Assembly: GCA_023238725.1 (NCBI GenBank)
Contig: CM041552.1
Span: forward strand, 14,671,147-14,735,146
Source: Scortum barcoo
Lineage: Eukaryota; Chordata; Actinopteri; Centrarchiformes; Terapontidae
DNA length: 64,000 nt
Direction of reading: 5' to 3'
Shown here one piece after another: positions 1 to 14,100 of the stretch. A program made the translations under genes and the position numbers. The first letter of the stretch is position 1. Each line of letters opens with the position of its first letter. The notes below the pieces were generated by a model. That model was not told the origin of the DNA. It saw only the letters and a list, made by a program, of their open reading frames with translations, and ran no database searches.

Positions 1-3000
1 GCATTAACAGTGGTGCGACAACAGCGTCTTTGTTCTTATTCTTTGTGCCAACCTCTTTTATTATTATTCTATAATATCTTGAATTAACTCATTCTTCAAG
101 AGTTACATTTATGGCAGTATTTTTCCTTGTTTTCTTGCAATTTCAAACAATAATTCTATATTAGTGTATTGTGGGAAAGCTAAAACATGTGTGAAATTGT
201 TCCACCATTTGGCCTGCACCATAAATCAACAAAGCTAATACTTGGAAAAGGTCAGTGAAGTGGGATTTAAGCTCTTTATGGCTGAAGTTGGGGAAATGAT
301 CGGTCCAGATCTTAGTCCTGGAAGCTGCATTTAATTTGTAATATTTGTTTCCAAAATTGAAATTTTTTGGAAGAAAAGGGTTAGAGCGAAAGGTTAGCAG
401 CAGTGTTTTGTCTTCACGGATTGTCCATATTCCCAAGGCATAATGAGATGTTGCCCCCATCAAGCCATGTTTTCCTTTACAGTAATCTACTGAAGTCACT
501 GTTACACTCTGACTGACAGCTTGGCCTCTGGCTCCAAAATGTTGTGACTTGGTATTCCTACATTTGACATTTTAAAAAGTCAGAAAATGTGAAGAATTTC
601 TTCTGTGTTAGACAAAAATCCAGTTGATTCTTTATTCCTCCTGAAACCAGATTAGACTGTAAATAACCAGCATCGTAGATCAGAAGCTCACATCAGCCGG
701 AACATGTATGTTGAACCATTTTGTTGTCACGTTAGCGGTCATGAAAACAGCCAGCGGGGTACTCGTGTTGGGCTGCAACACTATCTTTCTGTAATCCTAG
801 CATGTCTTTCCACAATTGCAATCAGGAGCACAATATTGCAGTCTGATTTGTCAACACATTCTTTAGCACTGAAGTTATTTGACCATGTAGTGGGCACACT
901 CTGCCAACCCGGCTTTGGTGTCTCCAGTGCAGTTTCAACATCTGAAACGCCCAACAGTCAAACAGATGCAATCATTTGGTGCACTTTGTGCCAAAATGAC
1001 CTTGAAATTAAAGAGGATTGATTCAGTCTTTTGAATTTTGATGCTACCCAGATGGGAGTCATTTCAGTGTTAACAGTGCCTTAGTGTTCACCAGAAAACC
1101 CAGTTTGACGTGAACGAGTTTGTCTGCTTTGTCATAATCATGATGAATGTTTTGTGTGTGCCTGTGTATGTGTGTATGAGGTGCCATTAAGTTTAGATCA
1201 GATTTTGTTATTGGTATCAATTTATTTTCATCAAATGGAGTTTTGTCCTGCAAACATGTTGCTTTTTATGCAACCAATGTTTTATGCAAACATTTGGATG
1301 TTTTAAAAAAAATGTTTTATTTATGGTTTTACATGTATTTAATCCACATTAGCTCCTTTTCATGGCTGAGGTGTAGTCATAGCCAAGTCAAAATATAAAG
1401 AGTGAATGGCATGTCGTGCTGTAAATGATTACTGTTTCATATTTTCTGGATTGCATGCACCAAGTTCTTCTCTGCCAACTCAAAAAACATCAATCTAAAG
1501 GCACGTCACCTGACACCTTGTTTTCATTTTGTCTTTGGATTTTGGTTTGTCTGTTGAATATTTTAAGAGGAAGTCTCCTTCTACAGCATGTAAACACAAT
1601 TTAGACTTATTCAGAGAATTTAATTGTTTCCTCTTGAATTGATAAGAGTTCAAATACCTCTGTCATACATTTGGGAGTTTTAAATTGATGATCATCTGTG
1701 TAATTGAAATGTACACTTGGTATTTACCACAGGACAACATCCCCTTCAAATCTTCCCACAACACAAGCACAGCTGAACCAACAACTGAAGGCCTTGCAGA
1801 CTGCAGGGAGGATCATCAATTTGTTTAGCAGAAAAGCAATTGCTTCTCTCACATGAATAAAAGGAGTCAAGTAGCCAATGGACTTCATGACCCCCGTGCA
1901 CTTTATGTGGAATTGCATTTTTCTTAGGCCTGTTATTCAGGAGAAAAATAAAACAGTGAAATATCCGCCTTAAGAAAAATATGACACAGCTTGTGATTTA
2001 TAACAAAAAAGTGAAACAATCACAGATTTTGTACAGTCCCATTGTACAGCTGTGACAGTGACATATAACATGGGAAGTTTGTTTGAATGTGATCTCATAT
2101 ATCTGGCTTTCTAGTTCATCAGCCACCTTCACATCGTCCCTGGAAAACACATTAGGATGCCTGGTTGACAAAAGTGAACAACAGTTATTAGCAGCACCTG
2201 AAATATCACAGGGTGGATTACACATTTTATACATACACTGAATTATGCAGCAGTGCTGTTGGAACAATCTAAAGTGTATTATCATTTGAAGCTGTTAGCT
2301 ACACTAAACGTATGTGTAGTTGTACTCTCATGTTTAAAAATGCCCTTCATCACCTTTGGCTGGACACCTTAAGCACTCAATTCATAAAAAAATGGAAGAA
2401 ACTACCAGAAAGAGCAACAGAGGAGGGATGTCTCCGGGGACGGACAGACATGCGATTGATGTCAAGTGTTCAGAATAAATCACCAAAAAAATTCACAGTG
2501 TATACAAATCGATGAAGAAATGTAAATTGCAGAACAAAAGTGAGGAGGATGGATCCAGGGGGACATCAAACATCTTCAGGGGTTGTCTGGATAGGACCAG
2601 CTCCACACTGCCTCTTCTCCACCACAGGGGCCTGGAGGAGGGCAGGCCACACAGATACTATTCACACAGATACAGGCAAGATAACATGCAAATCAGGGAG
2701 AGAGGAGGAGAGGCTGAATCTCCTGGGGTACGCTGATCCAGATCCACGCCTGGATAAGGCACCGACAGCCTGGAGACAGAGGTGTGAGAGAGTGGGAGAG
2801 AGGATGAGGAGGAGCCTCACTGTGATTGCTGTACATATGACAAATACAGAAATTGAAAATTGGAACTTCTGGTATATGAAACTAGTAGTTAGTCTTCATT
2901 TTAGATAACTAACATTCTTCAAACATGACACAGTTTCAGTTGAATATATTACACACTGTTAAATGCCTTATAGTTTGCAGATGTCTCATTCATATGATTA

Positions 3001-4574
3001 CCATCAAGACATAATATAATGATAAACTTCGCGTGGCTCAAAGCACATTCAGTCCAATTTTTTTATGTTGAGTAATATTCCCTGACATCCTCTTCAACAT
3101 TTCAGACAGGAGGCCATGTGTTTTGCGCCTCTCGTCTTGCCAGTACCTGGTGTCTGATGTTTTAATGGTGACTCAAGAGCTGAGCCATGAGCAGAACCTG
3201 AGAGATTTCCATCTGGTGATGTAAAGACAGAAAACAGGTGGCAAAAATTAGACCAAAAGCTTTCCACTTCTACTGTTATTTCCCACTTTGTTCGACGTGT
3301 TGACAGAGCTCTGACAGATCCACCCTCTCAACCTCCAGAGTTTGCCATCAGGTTGACAAAAGTTAACACAGCACTCATTCTCTCTCAAGTGGTGAGTTTG
3401 TGTCTCCACTGTGTCAATAATTGTAACTACAAGCAGCGAACTTGGACAAACAAACTTTAATATGATGTTTGTAAGTAAGTAACTTTAGAAACTTTAAGTA
3501 AGAAACTTTACTCAGAATTGCAGTAGTTTAAAGTTTTTGTTGAATGAATGTGGGTGCTTGTAAATTATACACCTACAGGGCAGTCAGAAAGCGTGAGAAA
3601 AGTGGCACATTTGTTTGTTGTTTTAAAAGAAAATGGCTTGAAATGGTTCTTAGCTTTACCTTGAAAGTATATATCCTCATCAGATCATCCTTGTAGAAAC
3701 TGACCACATTGACACACAGTCCTCCAATTTTAGACAGAGTCAGGTCTAAAGGAGGTCGAATCAAATGAAGAGTTTGATGTCATCTCTATATGGCACAGCA
3801 AAGCACAGAATTTCCCCCTTCTCTTCTATAAAATAATGAAATCAATATGTTGACCAAACACCCCACCTCTTCTTTCTGTGTTGTTATATTAATGCTTTTA
3901 TACTAAAGACAACTCCCTAGGCTCACAGTCACCATGCGTTCATATCAGTGTGATTTTACAAATTCCACGGGCGAGCTACTCTGCCAGTGTGGTGACAGAC
4001 AGGATACACTGCAGCACAGCTAAAAGCTTATCGCTCGACAGTTTTTACTGTGTACTGCTTTCCCAGCATTGCTTAATTCTTCTGAGAATAATTAATTAAC
4101 CTCTAAACCAGAGGTCATGTGAAAGTGCTTGCAGCCTGCCACCTTGTTCTTCCTTTCTCATTCATCTATAGTGAAGCAGAATGGTTTTATATGATAATCA
4201 TAAACAGTGATGTAAAACATTAACAATTACTGTATGTACATATACTCTCTATATATTCTGAATGTAACTCATGGAGTATCTCACAATGGTAAACATAGCA
4301 GTGGTCTCTTAGTAACAACACTCTCAGAAATTAAATTATATGAAACTGTAGTTTGTTTTGGCCATTGACTACTTATATAAGCTGGATTCAGTTGGATGAC
4401 TTGCTAAACCTAATTCCCAGCAAAAAGTATCCACTTGAAGAAAAGTTGGATAAAACTTAAAGGATACCTTTATCCTCAGGGACAAATGTTTTTTGACAGT
4501 GGAACAGTTTTTCACAATAATTGTTTTAATAATGAATTTTATGTTCTTATTGGACATTTTGGGTGAAGCTCAAA
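1..4574. other. Non-coding, AT-rich; no gene recognised
   Basis: Frames here are short and lack domains or splice context. Around 2.4-2.9 kb there is a purine-rich, GC-richer patch with open frames in several phases, which I could not assign to any gene. No RNA gene or mobile element was recognised. Confidence 0.6.
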
Positions 4575-5010
4575 CACTGTACACACACTTGTATTCACTG
4601 TATTTTACCAGATTTATATCATACTTTAAAACCCTGCTTAAAGTTAAGATCTGATAGATTTTCATTTAAACAAATGTCTGTTAAGTCACTATCTATCGCT
4701 GAATGAGATGATGATTAAGTCTGTGGTCCACTGATAAAAGCTCTTAAATTTGCAGTATTACAAACCAGGTGTCAGTGGTGGTCATCTTGTTGGAAAAATC
4801 ACAAGTAGTGCACAGTTAGGTTTTTACACTTTTACCGCAGCAGACTCACTCTTTAACCCACCTGTGTGTGAAGCGGTGTACTGTTTTTTACGCACATAAT
4901 GTCGTGATCAAACAGTTACTATGGCCGAACAAGCAAAGAAAAGACTGATGACAACAGACAATGAAAGTCTGCAGCTGAAATGATTGTTTATCTCCATATG
5001 TGCATCGCAA
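4575..5010 (+). repeat. Dispersed repeat family A, copy 1
   Basis: Shares collinear blocks with 27.9-28.3 kb and with the reverse complement of 28.9-29.2 kb: for example AGATTTTCATTTAAA, then CCACTGAT-AAAG, TTTGCAGTATTA, CACCTGTGTGTGAAG and GGCCGA-CAA-CAAAGAAAAGA. Diverged but in the same order. Type of element unknown; I see no coding capacity. Confidence 0.7.
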
Positions 5011-5143
5011 GACACTGAAACAAAAATCTTCAAGATTATGACTTTAAAGAACAGATGACTTGGTTAGATCCTCCTTCTTTACCTGCCTGAAAATGGAATA
5101 GAAGTAATCTCACATTTCTGACAGTTTTACAGTCTGTGGAAAG

Positions 5144-5190
5144 GAGAAGAAGAAGAAGAAGAAGAAGAAGAAGAAGAAGAAGAAGAAGAA
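5144..5190. repeat. (GAA)n microsatellite
   Basis: About 15 uninterrupted GAA/AAG units. A frame of consecutive Arg codons through it is a repeat artefact. Purine-only triplet tracts can form triplex DNA. Confidence 0.96.
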
Positions 5191-8100
5191 TGAATACTCC
5201 TGTATCGATTGCCAGAGGACAGCAGGGTGAACAGGTTGTTGCTTGGCCTGCGTGTTGTCTTTCAGTAATATCACTGACGTTGGGTAGATGGATACTTAGG
5301 ATGTTCTGGGCGAGTTTATTAATCTACTGCAGAGCACGTTTCCAGTTGTTTCCAGTTTTCTCTGTAAAAGCTGACAAGGAATCTTGGCATGGGAATTTTA
5401 CATTCTTAAGTTTCCCGAAGACTGGCAGTGACAGTTCTTGTTATTTACTCCTTTTTATTTCACATGTGCACTCACAGCCTAAACAGTACTCACTTCATGA
5501 TATTTGATTAATTATGGTTTGAATCATTACAGTGAGATCAGTGGCTTCCTTGATTTGTTTTGTCTCAGCTGCTGGAGATCCATCTTGGCACATAGATCAG
5601 AAAACTCTTCAAGTACCACATCAGACCACTGCAAATGACTTGTTAACACACACAGACATCTGCATGCAGATAGCTCAATTCAAAAAAACACATATCGTAG
5701 TCCAAATTATTTGATTCGCCAAAAATGCAGTCCCTTTGAAATCAAAAGTCTAGTCGTTGCTAAGTAAGCGTGACAATAAAAATAAAATACTTCACCTCCA
5801 TGACCGTCTTGTGCTCCATGTTAGCAGTATGTCACCACTTCCTTACATTCTTGGTCTGTGCTGTGTTTGTGCCTGACAAAGTTTTTGGCAAATTTTGGTC
5901 CATCCACTGTTCCTGGTCTTCATGCTGTCTGGCTCAGTGTCATTTGGTTATTTTATCACATGTATCTAATTATTTTTTAACTGTATTTACATTCATTGCC
6001 ACTCAGTTATTAATGTGAAAAGTTGGACGCAGTCACCAGTCGACACATTTATTTCTCCAATTACACTTTGGCACTGTTCAGTCTGTAACTGCTGATGTCA
6101 CAATGTGATATTAAAAATGTACAAAAAAAGTCTAATATTAAATAATGTTGGAACCAAATTTAATCGTAGTTAATTGGACAGCCATCTCATTGGTACATAT
6201 TAAGCAGTTACATATGTTCTCTCTTGAGTTCTGTAGTTCCAATTAAATATTTAGAATAGATCACGTAAGGAGCCAGTGTTTGACTACACTGATGTGATGG
6301 TCTGGATTTTATATTTAGCCACGTCTGCTATACGTGAAGATCGTCCTTGTTTGCTCATGGGGTGCTAAAAACCAGCAATTACAGTCTTTGCTTGAATATT
6401 ATCTTATCCTCTGAATTTCACTCAGCCAGTCCTGCTGGTGGGGGGTGTTCAAAGCAACTGCAGTTTCTATGATCACAGGTGTTGTGATTTCAAAACAAAG
6501 AATGAATTGAAAGACGAGGCACTGTGACAGCATCTTTGCTTCCCCCTGGAGCCAGCTTAGGTGGCTCATGTTTGGTCGGGGTACAACTTTGGAGATTATT
6601 TACGGCTCTTTCCCTGCAGCTCAACCAGGCGTCTAAAAAAAACTCAAGCTCAAGAATATGTTGATCTTACTGGTTGCTGTATTCCCACAAACACTAAATG
6701 TGGTTTTAAAGAGTTGGCAATGAAGGTACATCGCTTTTCATTGACAGTGAAAAGATTTACAGAGTCATTACACCAATCATTCAGGGCCACTGGCTTGTGG
6801 CACTGTTCTCTGCATGTTTCTGACACTACTACTGATGATACGCAGATGTAGGAGGCCTAAGCGAATGTATTAATGAACATATAGAAAAGATACAAAGGTG
6901 AGGAATATAATCTGTTAGATTATCCATGCATATAGAAATGCTGAAGTAGCACCCTGTTTCAGCACTTTCTTATTTGGCAGAGGTGAGCGGGCCGTTACGT
7001 GTCATGAAATACTGTACAGCTGGAAGGCAGCCTGCACAGAAAGTGTAACGCTGCACGTTCCGTCTCATGAGCCTCAAGGTTCTCTGTAGATCTATCTGAA
7101 TTAATATATATGGTCATACAGTACAAATTACAGATGTACTGACAGTCTGAGGGGTCCTGTTTTCCTCAGAATATTTTCTGTAACAGACAGGATTTCTGTT
7201 TGAAAGCCATTTGAACACCTTGAAACCACATCACACTAAAACACTTAACTTCCAACAATGTGTCACTGGTAAGATGATACAAATTTTCACATGTGCTGTC
7301 CCAGTTTCATAAATGAAAAGCAGAACCAAACTGTCAGAAACAAATTATTACTGCACTTGCTTGTCAGTCAGAAGGAGCTGCTTTTAAAATTTTAATTTCA
7401 TTGTAAATTTCATTGTAAATCGGGCACAGCTTTCTTGTATTTCTTTGAGAAACATTGATGTTTTTTTTTTTCTGAGAGTTTTGACATGTGGCTTATTTTG
7501 ATTTTTTAAACAAAAAGCACATTGTTAGTCACACAGCAGTCAATTTACTCCTCAGTGAGCAGTCCAAAGCAGCAGACTGACTCTGTGTCCAGGTTCAATT
7601 TGTAACAAAAGACACGAGTTGGCTGGAGGTGACAGGAGGTGATGGGTCCTAATGGTCGGTCATGGTGCTGTGAGGAAGGAATAGGACATTTATGGATGTC
7701 TCTTCCCAAAGACATATTTGGTTAAAAGGTGCATTGTGGTCAGTCTCCATCATTGGCTGAATCACCAGAGTCGTAAATTATGATTGAATAACTCCCGGTG
7801 TTTACACCCTCTTTCCCACTGTTGTGATTTCACCATGCTGAATATTTTTACTTTTAAATTAAACCAAATGTTGGGATGCTTACTTTGTGACAGTCATCCA
7901 AAGGACATGCATGCAGGTCTATTTCTGTAACTACAAGTGTGCAAAAAACCTAACATATTGCATGTTAAAAAGCAAAAGCATCCACCTCCCTCAGAAACAC
8001 CACATACAAGAAATACTGTATTCTTACAGATGCAACCACTCGATTATGAATCAGGAGCTCTCAGGGCTGTCAGGTCTCATGGAACCTCTTTACCTCCATG

Positions 8101-11100
8101 CCAGCAGTTTGATCTAACAAAGGGTCCACTACTGTAGTTATGCACAATGCCATAGTTTTACCAAAAGCATTTTTGTGATATTTTCCTGGCATGGTCTATG
8201 GAAAATGCCTTTGCTCGGCTCCCACTGCTTTCTTTCAGCAACAGCAGTTTGTCCTGCCTGTCAAAACTCAAAAACTCAAAGTCATTCTACACTTATTATT
8301 TATGAAGCAACGACACAAAATCTGGACAAATTAGCTCTCACCTTATTTTTGCTTTTATTTTGTCTCCACTTTGACAGAATGTGTTACTTGATTTGACCGA
8401 CCTGATCACATTGACATTTGATATTACATCCATGTGACTGTGACGGCTTTCTAAAGTGAGCCTTGCTCTGTGATTAATGAGTTTACAGTGGAGTCACCCT
8501 GTGGCAGACATGATGTAGAGTGACTGGGAATTTCCATTTATGTTTTATGTTTTCAGGCTAGTTCAGTAATTAGCAGTATTGCTTTTTACAGCATATGCAC
8601 ATGGTATATAATGAAACCCGAGGAGCTGTTCATTTTTTGTTAACATCCATGGCTTTTTAATAGATTTCTTATGATCTTATTAGCAAAAAACAGACAGTTT
8701 ATGTTAGACAGCTTGTATTTTTCCTTTGCTTTAAATGCTGGCAGTTGGGTTTGCACCGATCACGCACCATGTGCAGTCAGCTGTCGGCCAACAATCCTTC
8801 ACTCTGTCTCAAGCCTCCGCTGCCTCTCAGTGCTGAGCAGTCTTGACAGTTCGAGCTGCAGAGGCCGAGGGCACTGATTAGAACAGATGAAAAGCAGTCG
8901 GACCGCACCAGTGATAACATCGTGAACATGGGAGAGAGCATGGCGGGATCAGCAGACCAAGCAAAAAACAATCAACGAGTCTGACGAAATGGATCAAAAC
9001 AGCAAACAATGACTCGTGATCAGAGTCCTTTTTGAACGAAAAGTCTTAATATTCTCTTGTACTACTTACTCTTTCCTAAGACACACAGTACTACCCTTAG
9101 ATATCCATGAATCTTAAAAAGGATAATCTAATTACTTTAATCATTAACTTTCATGCCTCCTTTGAGTTTCATTTGTCATTGGCTACTTTGTGTTTGGTTT
9201 CCTAGCTGGGTTGCTCTTGAAATGAAGTCTCAACATGGCCTGTAAAGCTGAATTTATTGACAAGTGAAGTTCCAGGTGCTCTGGTTTCCTGCCATAATCC
9301 AAAGATATAAATATCAGGTGGACTGCAGATTCATAATTACCCAGAGGCATTGTTGTGTGTGTCCATCTATCTCTATCTATCTACAGGCAGAGAAAGAGGT
9401 CATGTAGTATGAAAAATTCAGTGTCCGTTGAGTACATTATTACATTTATTTTGAGAGCAATGTGTATTTGTTGTCATCTGTTCTAGGCTCATCATCTTAC
9501 AAGGAATATTTTTTTCTTTTTATTCAGGATTGTTTATGCCACAATTGCTTTCCTGAATACTCATCCAGTTGCATTCTTTTATTGCATGCAGCACAGTGAG
9601 TCTCGTGAATTGTCTTTAAGGTTTATTTCACAACATGCCAGAGAAGATTTTATTTTATCCATAATATGCCTGTCAGACAGTATTTGTTGGGAGAGGCACT
9701 GCCAGGAAGTGAGTCAGTTGTGTTCCACAAGTGACTCTGAGACAAGCTATTAAGTGATTTACTGACCCTCTGGTAGATATTAAGTTGACATAAAATCCCT
9801 ATGTTCTTATTTCAAAATATGGCACTGTTCAGGCAACATGAATATCACGCACCGCTCCCAGGGAACTGTCACCTAAGGATGCACATTATTAAAAAAGGTG
9901 AAGGTTTTATTATCATCAGAGGCGATGAGAGGGGTGTTCAACATACATCTTTTTAGTGAATCCACAAATATCAAATATAGAACTTTAAAGATGAAAACAG
10001 ATGTTTCAGGATTCGCAGAGCACTAGAAATGATTAAAAACAGATTATACATCATATGAGTAAGGGTGGTCATTATCGTGGATGTCTTGTGGTTTACAGAT
10101 GTGCCTCAACAGGTCAGGAGGATCATCGTTTTATTGAAAAACTGCAGGGGTTTCATTTTCTATGAATGTTTTCAGATTTCTCCACATACAACGACTTGCT
10201 GTGCGTGACCAAAGAGAAATTTTACATTTGTTCAGTAATAAATTAGCAAATGCACCAATAGATATTGTACACAGCATCATACAAACAGCAGTATTTAATG
10301 ACAAACTGCTCTGCAAATAAAAATTTAGTACTGGTTACTCCCACACAATCTGAGATTAAGTTGTCCTGTTGCTGATGCGGCAGTGGTCCATGATTTTCTC
10401 ACAGTGGTCCACCAGCACATAAAGCGTCCCTCCAAGATTTTGTGTCTCATATTTCAACATTTTTTTATGATCCTCCATAAATTGTGAACATGTGACGGGG
10501 CCTCATGCGGTCTGTCATGCTCATCATGGTCATGTAGATATGTTGCCTTTCTGTGTAGTATGTAATTGTTGTTGTAGTAATTATTAGTACCTTTGAAGGA
10601 AGTTGGTGCAGGTTTGGCTCTACTCAGGAAGTACAGCATCTGCAGTCTTTTGTATAAACTGAAGACCAGCCCTAAAAGTTTCTGTTCTTGTAGATGGATC
10701 TATTGATATACCCCTCACCAGCTCTAAAAATGTTCTTGGTAACAGAACATTTTGAACCCCCTCTATTTAGTCTTTTAGTACTAAAAATGAAACATATCCA
10801 GTGCAAAAGTGTGTGAAGTATGATTACAGATTATAGGATATAGATTTTAGAAAGTACTGCAAATATGGAATGATTAGTGTACATGAACATAAATTAAAGT
10901 TTTTTGTTTTTTTTTTTTTAATTAAAATGTCTTATTGAAGGTTGTTTGAGGTGTCGAAGGGTAACGAGTAGTAGAAGTGACGAAGTGCCTAAAAAACAAC
11001 TTGTGCATTAATTTACATTGAGCCAGTTGCTGCTTCTGCTTTAAAGGATTAAATCATAGTAAGTCGTGATTTTTCTGTACTTTAGTGAGTGCCACTACTT

Positions 11101-14100
11101 TGCTAAAACTGACCCTTTGCATTCTCTCAACGTATGAGAATAGCCAGACACAAGCTCAGGCCCGGCAGCACTCCAGGCCACCCAGCACTCATTAGATAAG
11201 ATGAAAAAGAGCAGCAACCACTGCAGAGGTGCTGCACCGGTCTGTCTGGTGCTTTACAACAAGTACAGATAATTGTGTTCAAGCCATGTACCTACTGATA
11301 ATGGATGATTCAAAAGCTGGTGTCCATTAATATTGCATTCTTGCTGCATTCTCAGCTTGCTTCTGATTGGCTGAGGGTGATGTCAAATAGGACTATTGCC
11401 AGTTGTCAAAAATCACAGACAGAAATAACATCCAGCTGGAAAGAGACGGTGATGACAAGAATAATCACATTTTCACTGAAAACCCTTCATCTGCATTCCT
11501 GGATATGATTTTGGAAATGACTTAAGTTGGCGTAATGCTACAACAGCACGTTTAGCAGCGGCCCTGCTCAGCGACACATCTTGTGTCTCTTCTACCTCAC
11601 TGCCGTAGCTTTACAGAGCTTTGCTTTTGGAGTCATTGCTTTTTGTGCTGCTCGGCTGTGATGTGCTTTCAGATAAGGTCTCTGTCAGCACTCATGTGGA
11701 CTTAAGTCAGGAATCGTAAAGCAAGAGAATATCCAAATACGTTTTAACTTTTGAAGTAAGACCATTTTTCCGAACTGATGTGGCAATCCGGATCCACTGA
11801 GTCTGCCACATGTTGCATCACACCCATCGAGGGTAGCATAAAGTTTTTATCTCTTGTTGAGAACAACATAAAACAGAATCAAGAAATGAGTTCCTGATGC
11901 AGCCTCAGTCAAAATATATTGCGTCTTTTACTCGGATTTTAAAATCAAAGACTCCCTTTGAGTGTGATGAAGTTGTGGACATTTTTCTAAAACATGACTT
12001 GGGGTAAAAACGAACACATTTCCAATAAAAATGCCTGCAAGGAAGACGAAAAGACTTAGAGAAGATGCTTCTGCTGACATACCTGTACTTACCGAGACTC
12101 CTGGGAAGATCTGATGTTGATGTGGTGAATGACACTGATATAGGGGGGGAAATCATACTTTCCCTTTTGGCACAATATACAGAGGTGGATAAGCTAAATT
12201 CTTAAGGTATGAAGCGGAAAATGTCTCAGGTTCAAGTCACCTGCCTTCAGAATTTAGAGCCATAACCACCAGTGGAAAACACTGTCTGCAGAAGGCTGAC
12301 ATTAGACCTGGAAAACCTCAAGACACACACATATACACACATGCATACATACATATATCTTTTAAATTTCTGTAACATATATAGACCTACTCATTTAAAT
12401 TGTGCAATCAGAAAGATCACGTGCATAATAATACTATCACAGTCCTTCTACTGGACCTAAACATGTAAAACTTTTGTGTAGCAGCGTTGCACTGATTTAT
12501 TTTAAATCACAAACAGATTGTTTGTTGGTAACTGAAGTTTAGTTACAGCAGGTTTTTAATGACTTGGCCACCCTGCCACCCAAGTGTGCGTATAAAAGAG
12601 TATGCCACCTGTTACATCACGTCTGTGGTGGTGCCTCACAGAACATGACGATAAACATTTTAGAAAATGGAGGAGGCTGCGACAACAGACAGCGTTTACC
12701 TCAGAAAACAAAAAGAAAAAAACTGGCACATCCTGGGCACATCTTAGTTCACATTTTCCTTTCGTCATTCGCTCCCAGGCGAGCGCAGCTGCTGCAAAAC
12801 AAGAGGCACTTCAGGAGCACTGGACGAACAGAGAATAGGGGGTTGTTTTTGTTTCCCTGGTGTCTAAAGTCAGACCAAGCTGGCAGTGCTTTTTTAATTA
12901 GCTTGCACACAGAACAATGATGCCAAACCCTTCCTGAGCATGTTCAGTGGACATATCACAGACATTACGCAGTGGTTTTGCCCCATTAAGCATCCATATA
13001 TTCATGCCAAGAACCACATCCACAAATTAACAGGCCTGCTTATAGCTATATGAATGCGGGACAACTGCAACAATGTGCCAAAGGGATTGTCAGGAAAAGG
13101 CCTCTGGAGTTGAATAGTGCATCTGTTTCATGAGGAAATGTTCACTCTTAAGCCTTTTCTTTCTTTTCTTCTTTCTCTGCCACCCCTACTGAACAGAGCG
13201 AATGTCTGTCGAAGCAGCGGTGCCAGTAAATATTGGCTGAATTGTGCGCTTGGAAATGAAATTCATTAGAAAAATTTGCAAAGCTGGCCTGACAGTATCA
13301 TGCAGCAGTTACACTACCATTTTGAATATGAGGTACCAAAGTTCAGGCCTCATCCAACAGGCTTGCTTTTGTGTTAAAAATAAAGTTATAAAAATAAAAG
13401 AAGCTGGACTCCTGAAAGGTTTGTGAAAGTGATGGAAAATGTGACGTGCACAAAAGGTGAGAAAAACAGTACTTGCCACAGTAAAAGTAGCAGTAAATCA
13501 TCACAAATAGCCCCTTGAAAAGTGCTGTGAGTGATTGCTGTGACAATGGTTTTCATGTGTCATAAGCTGGGCTCTGTTCCCATCACACGTCAAGAAGATC
13601 TCTACTCTGAAGTAACTATTAAATGTTTTCCTTATTTAACCATGACTGAAGTATTTTCCTTTCTCTAAATAAACTTCCTCACCTTACTTGGTTTAGACAG
13701 CTAGCTCCAACCTTGGATAAAGTTTTGTATTTAGTTAGAGGCAGCACGGGTCAACAACATGTGGTTTGCCCCAGCAGCTGTCAGGGGCTCTGTTATAGGG
13801 GAGTGTTGCATTAAGTCCCCTTAACAATTCCCAAATTAATAAGCTCCTTCCCGATGGTCTGGCTTGGTTCTGTAAGGACAGCAAGGTCAAACCAAGGTCT
13901 AGCCAGCACAGCACCTACTTAAGGCCCAAAGTTTACATTACATCTTAAAAACAAGGAGAACAAGGTTTTGGGGCACCCAAAGAGAAAAAAAGGTTTACTG
14001 CGCCAGTCTTTGAAAATTCAGCATGGTGAGGATGTTTTACTGGCTTTGTCTCCAGGTCAGACGAGCAACTTGGGCACAACCAGAAGATAAAATGGAGTGT

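Noticed and set aside
2312..2908. Overlapping plus-strand frames in a GC-richer patch
   Set aside because: Frames in two phases overlap with no homology I recognise and no splice sites in agreement. Could be a transcript of unknown type; not supported.
5136..5507. Frame starting with a long run of Arg
   Set aside because: Artefact of the GAA microsatellite followed by ordinary non-coding sequence.
12031..12114. Short Lys/Arg-rich frame beginning MPARKTKRLRED
   Set aside because: Resembles the start of a retrotransposon ORF1, but only 27 codons and no downstream coding sequence. Insufficient support.
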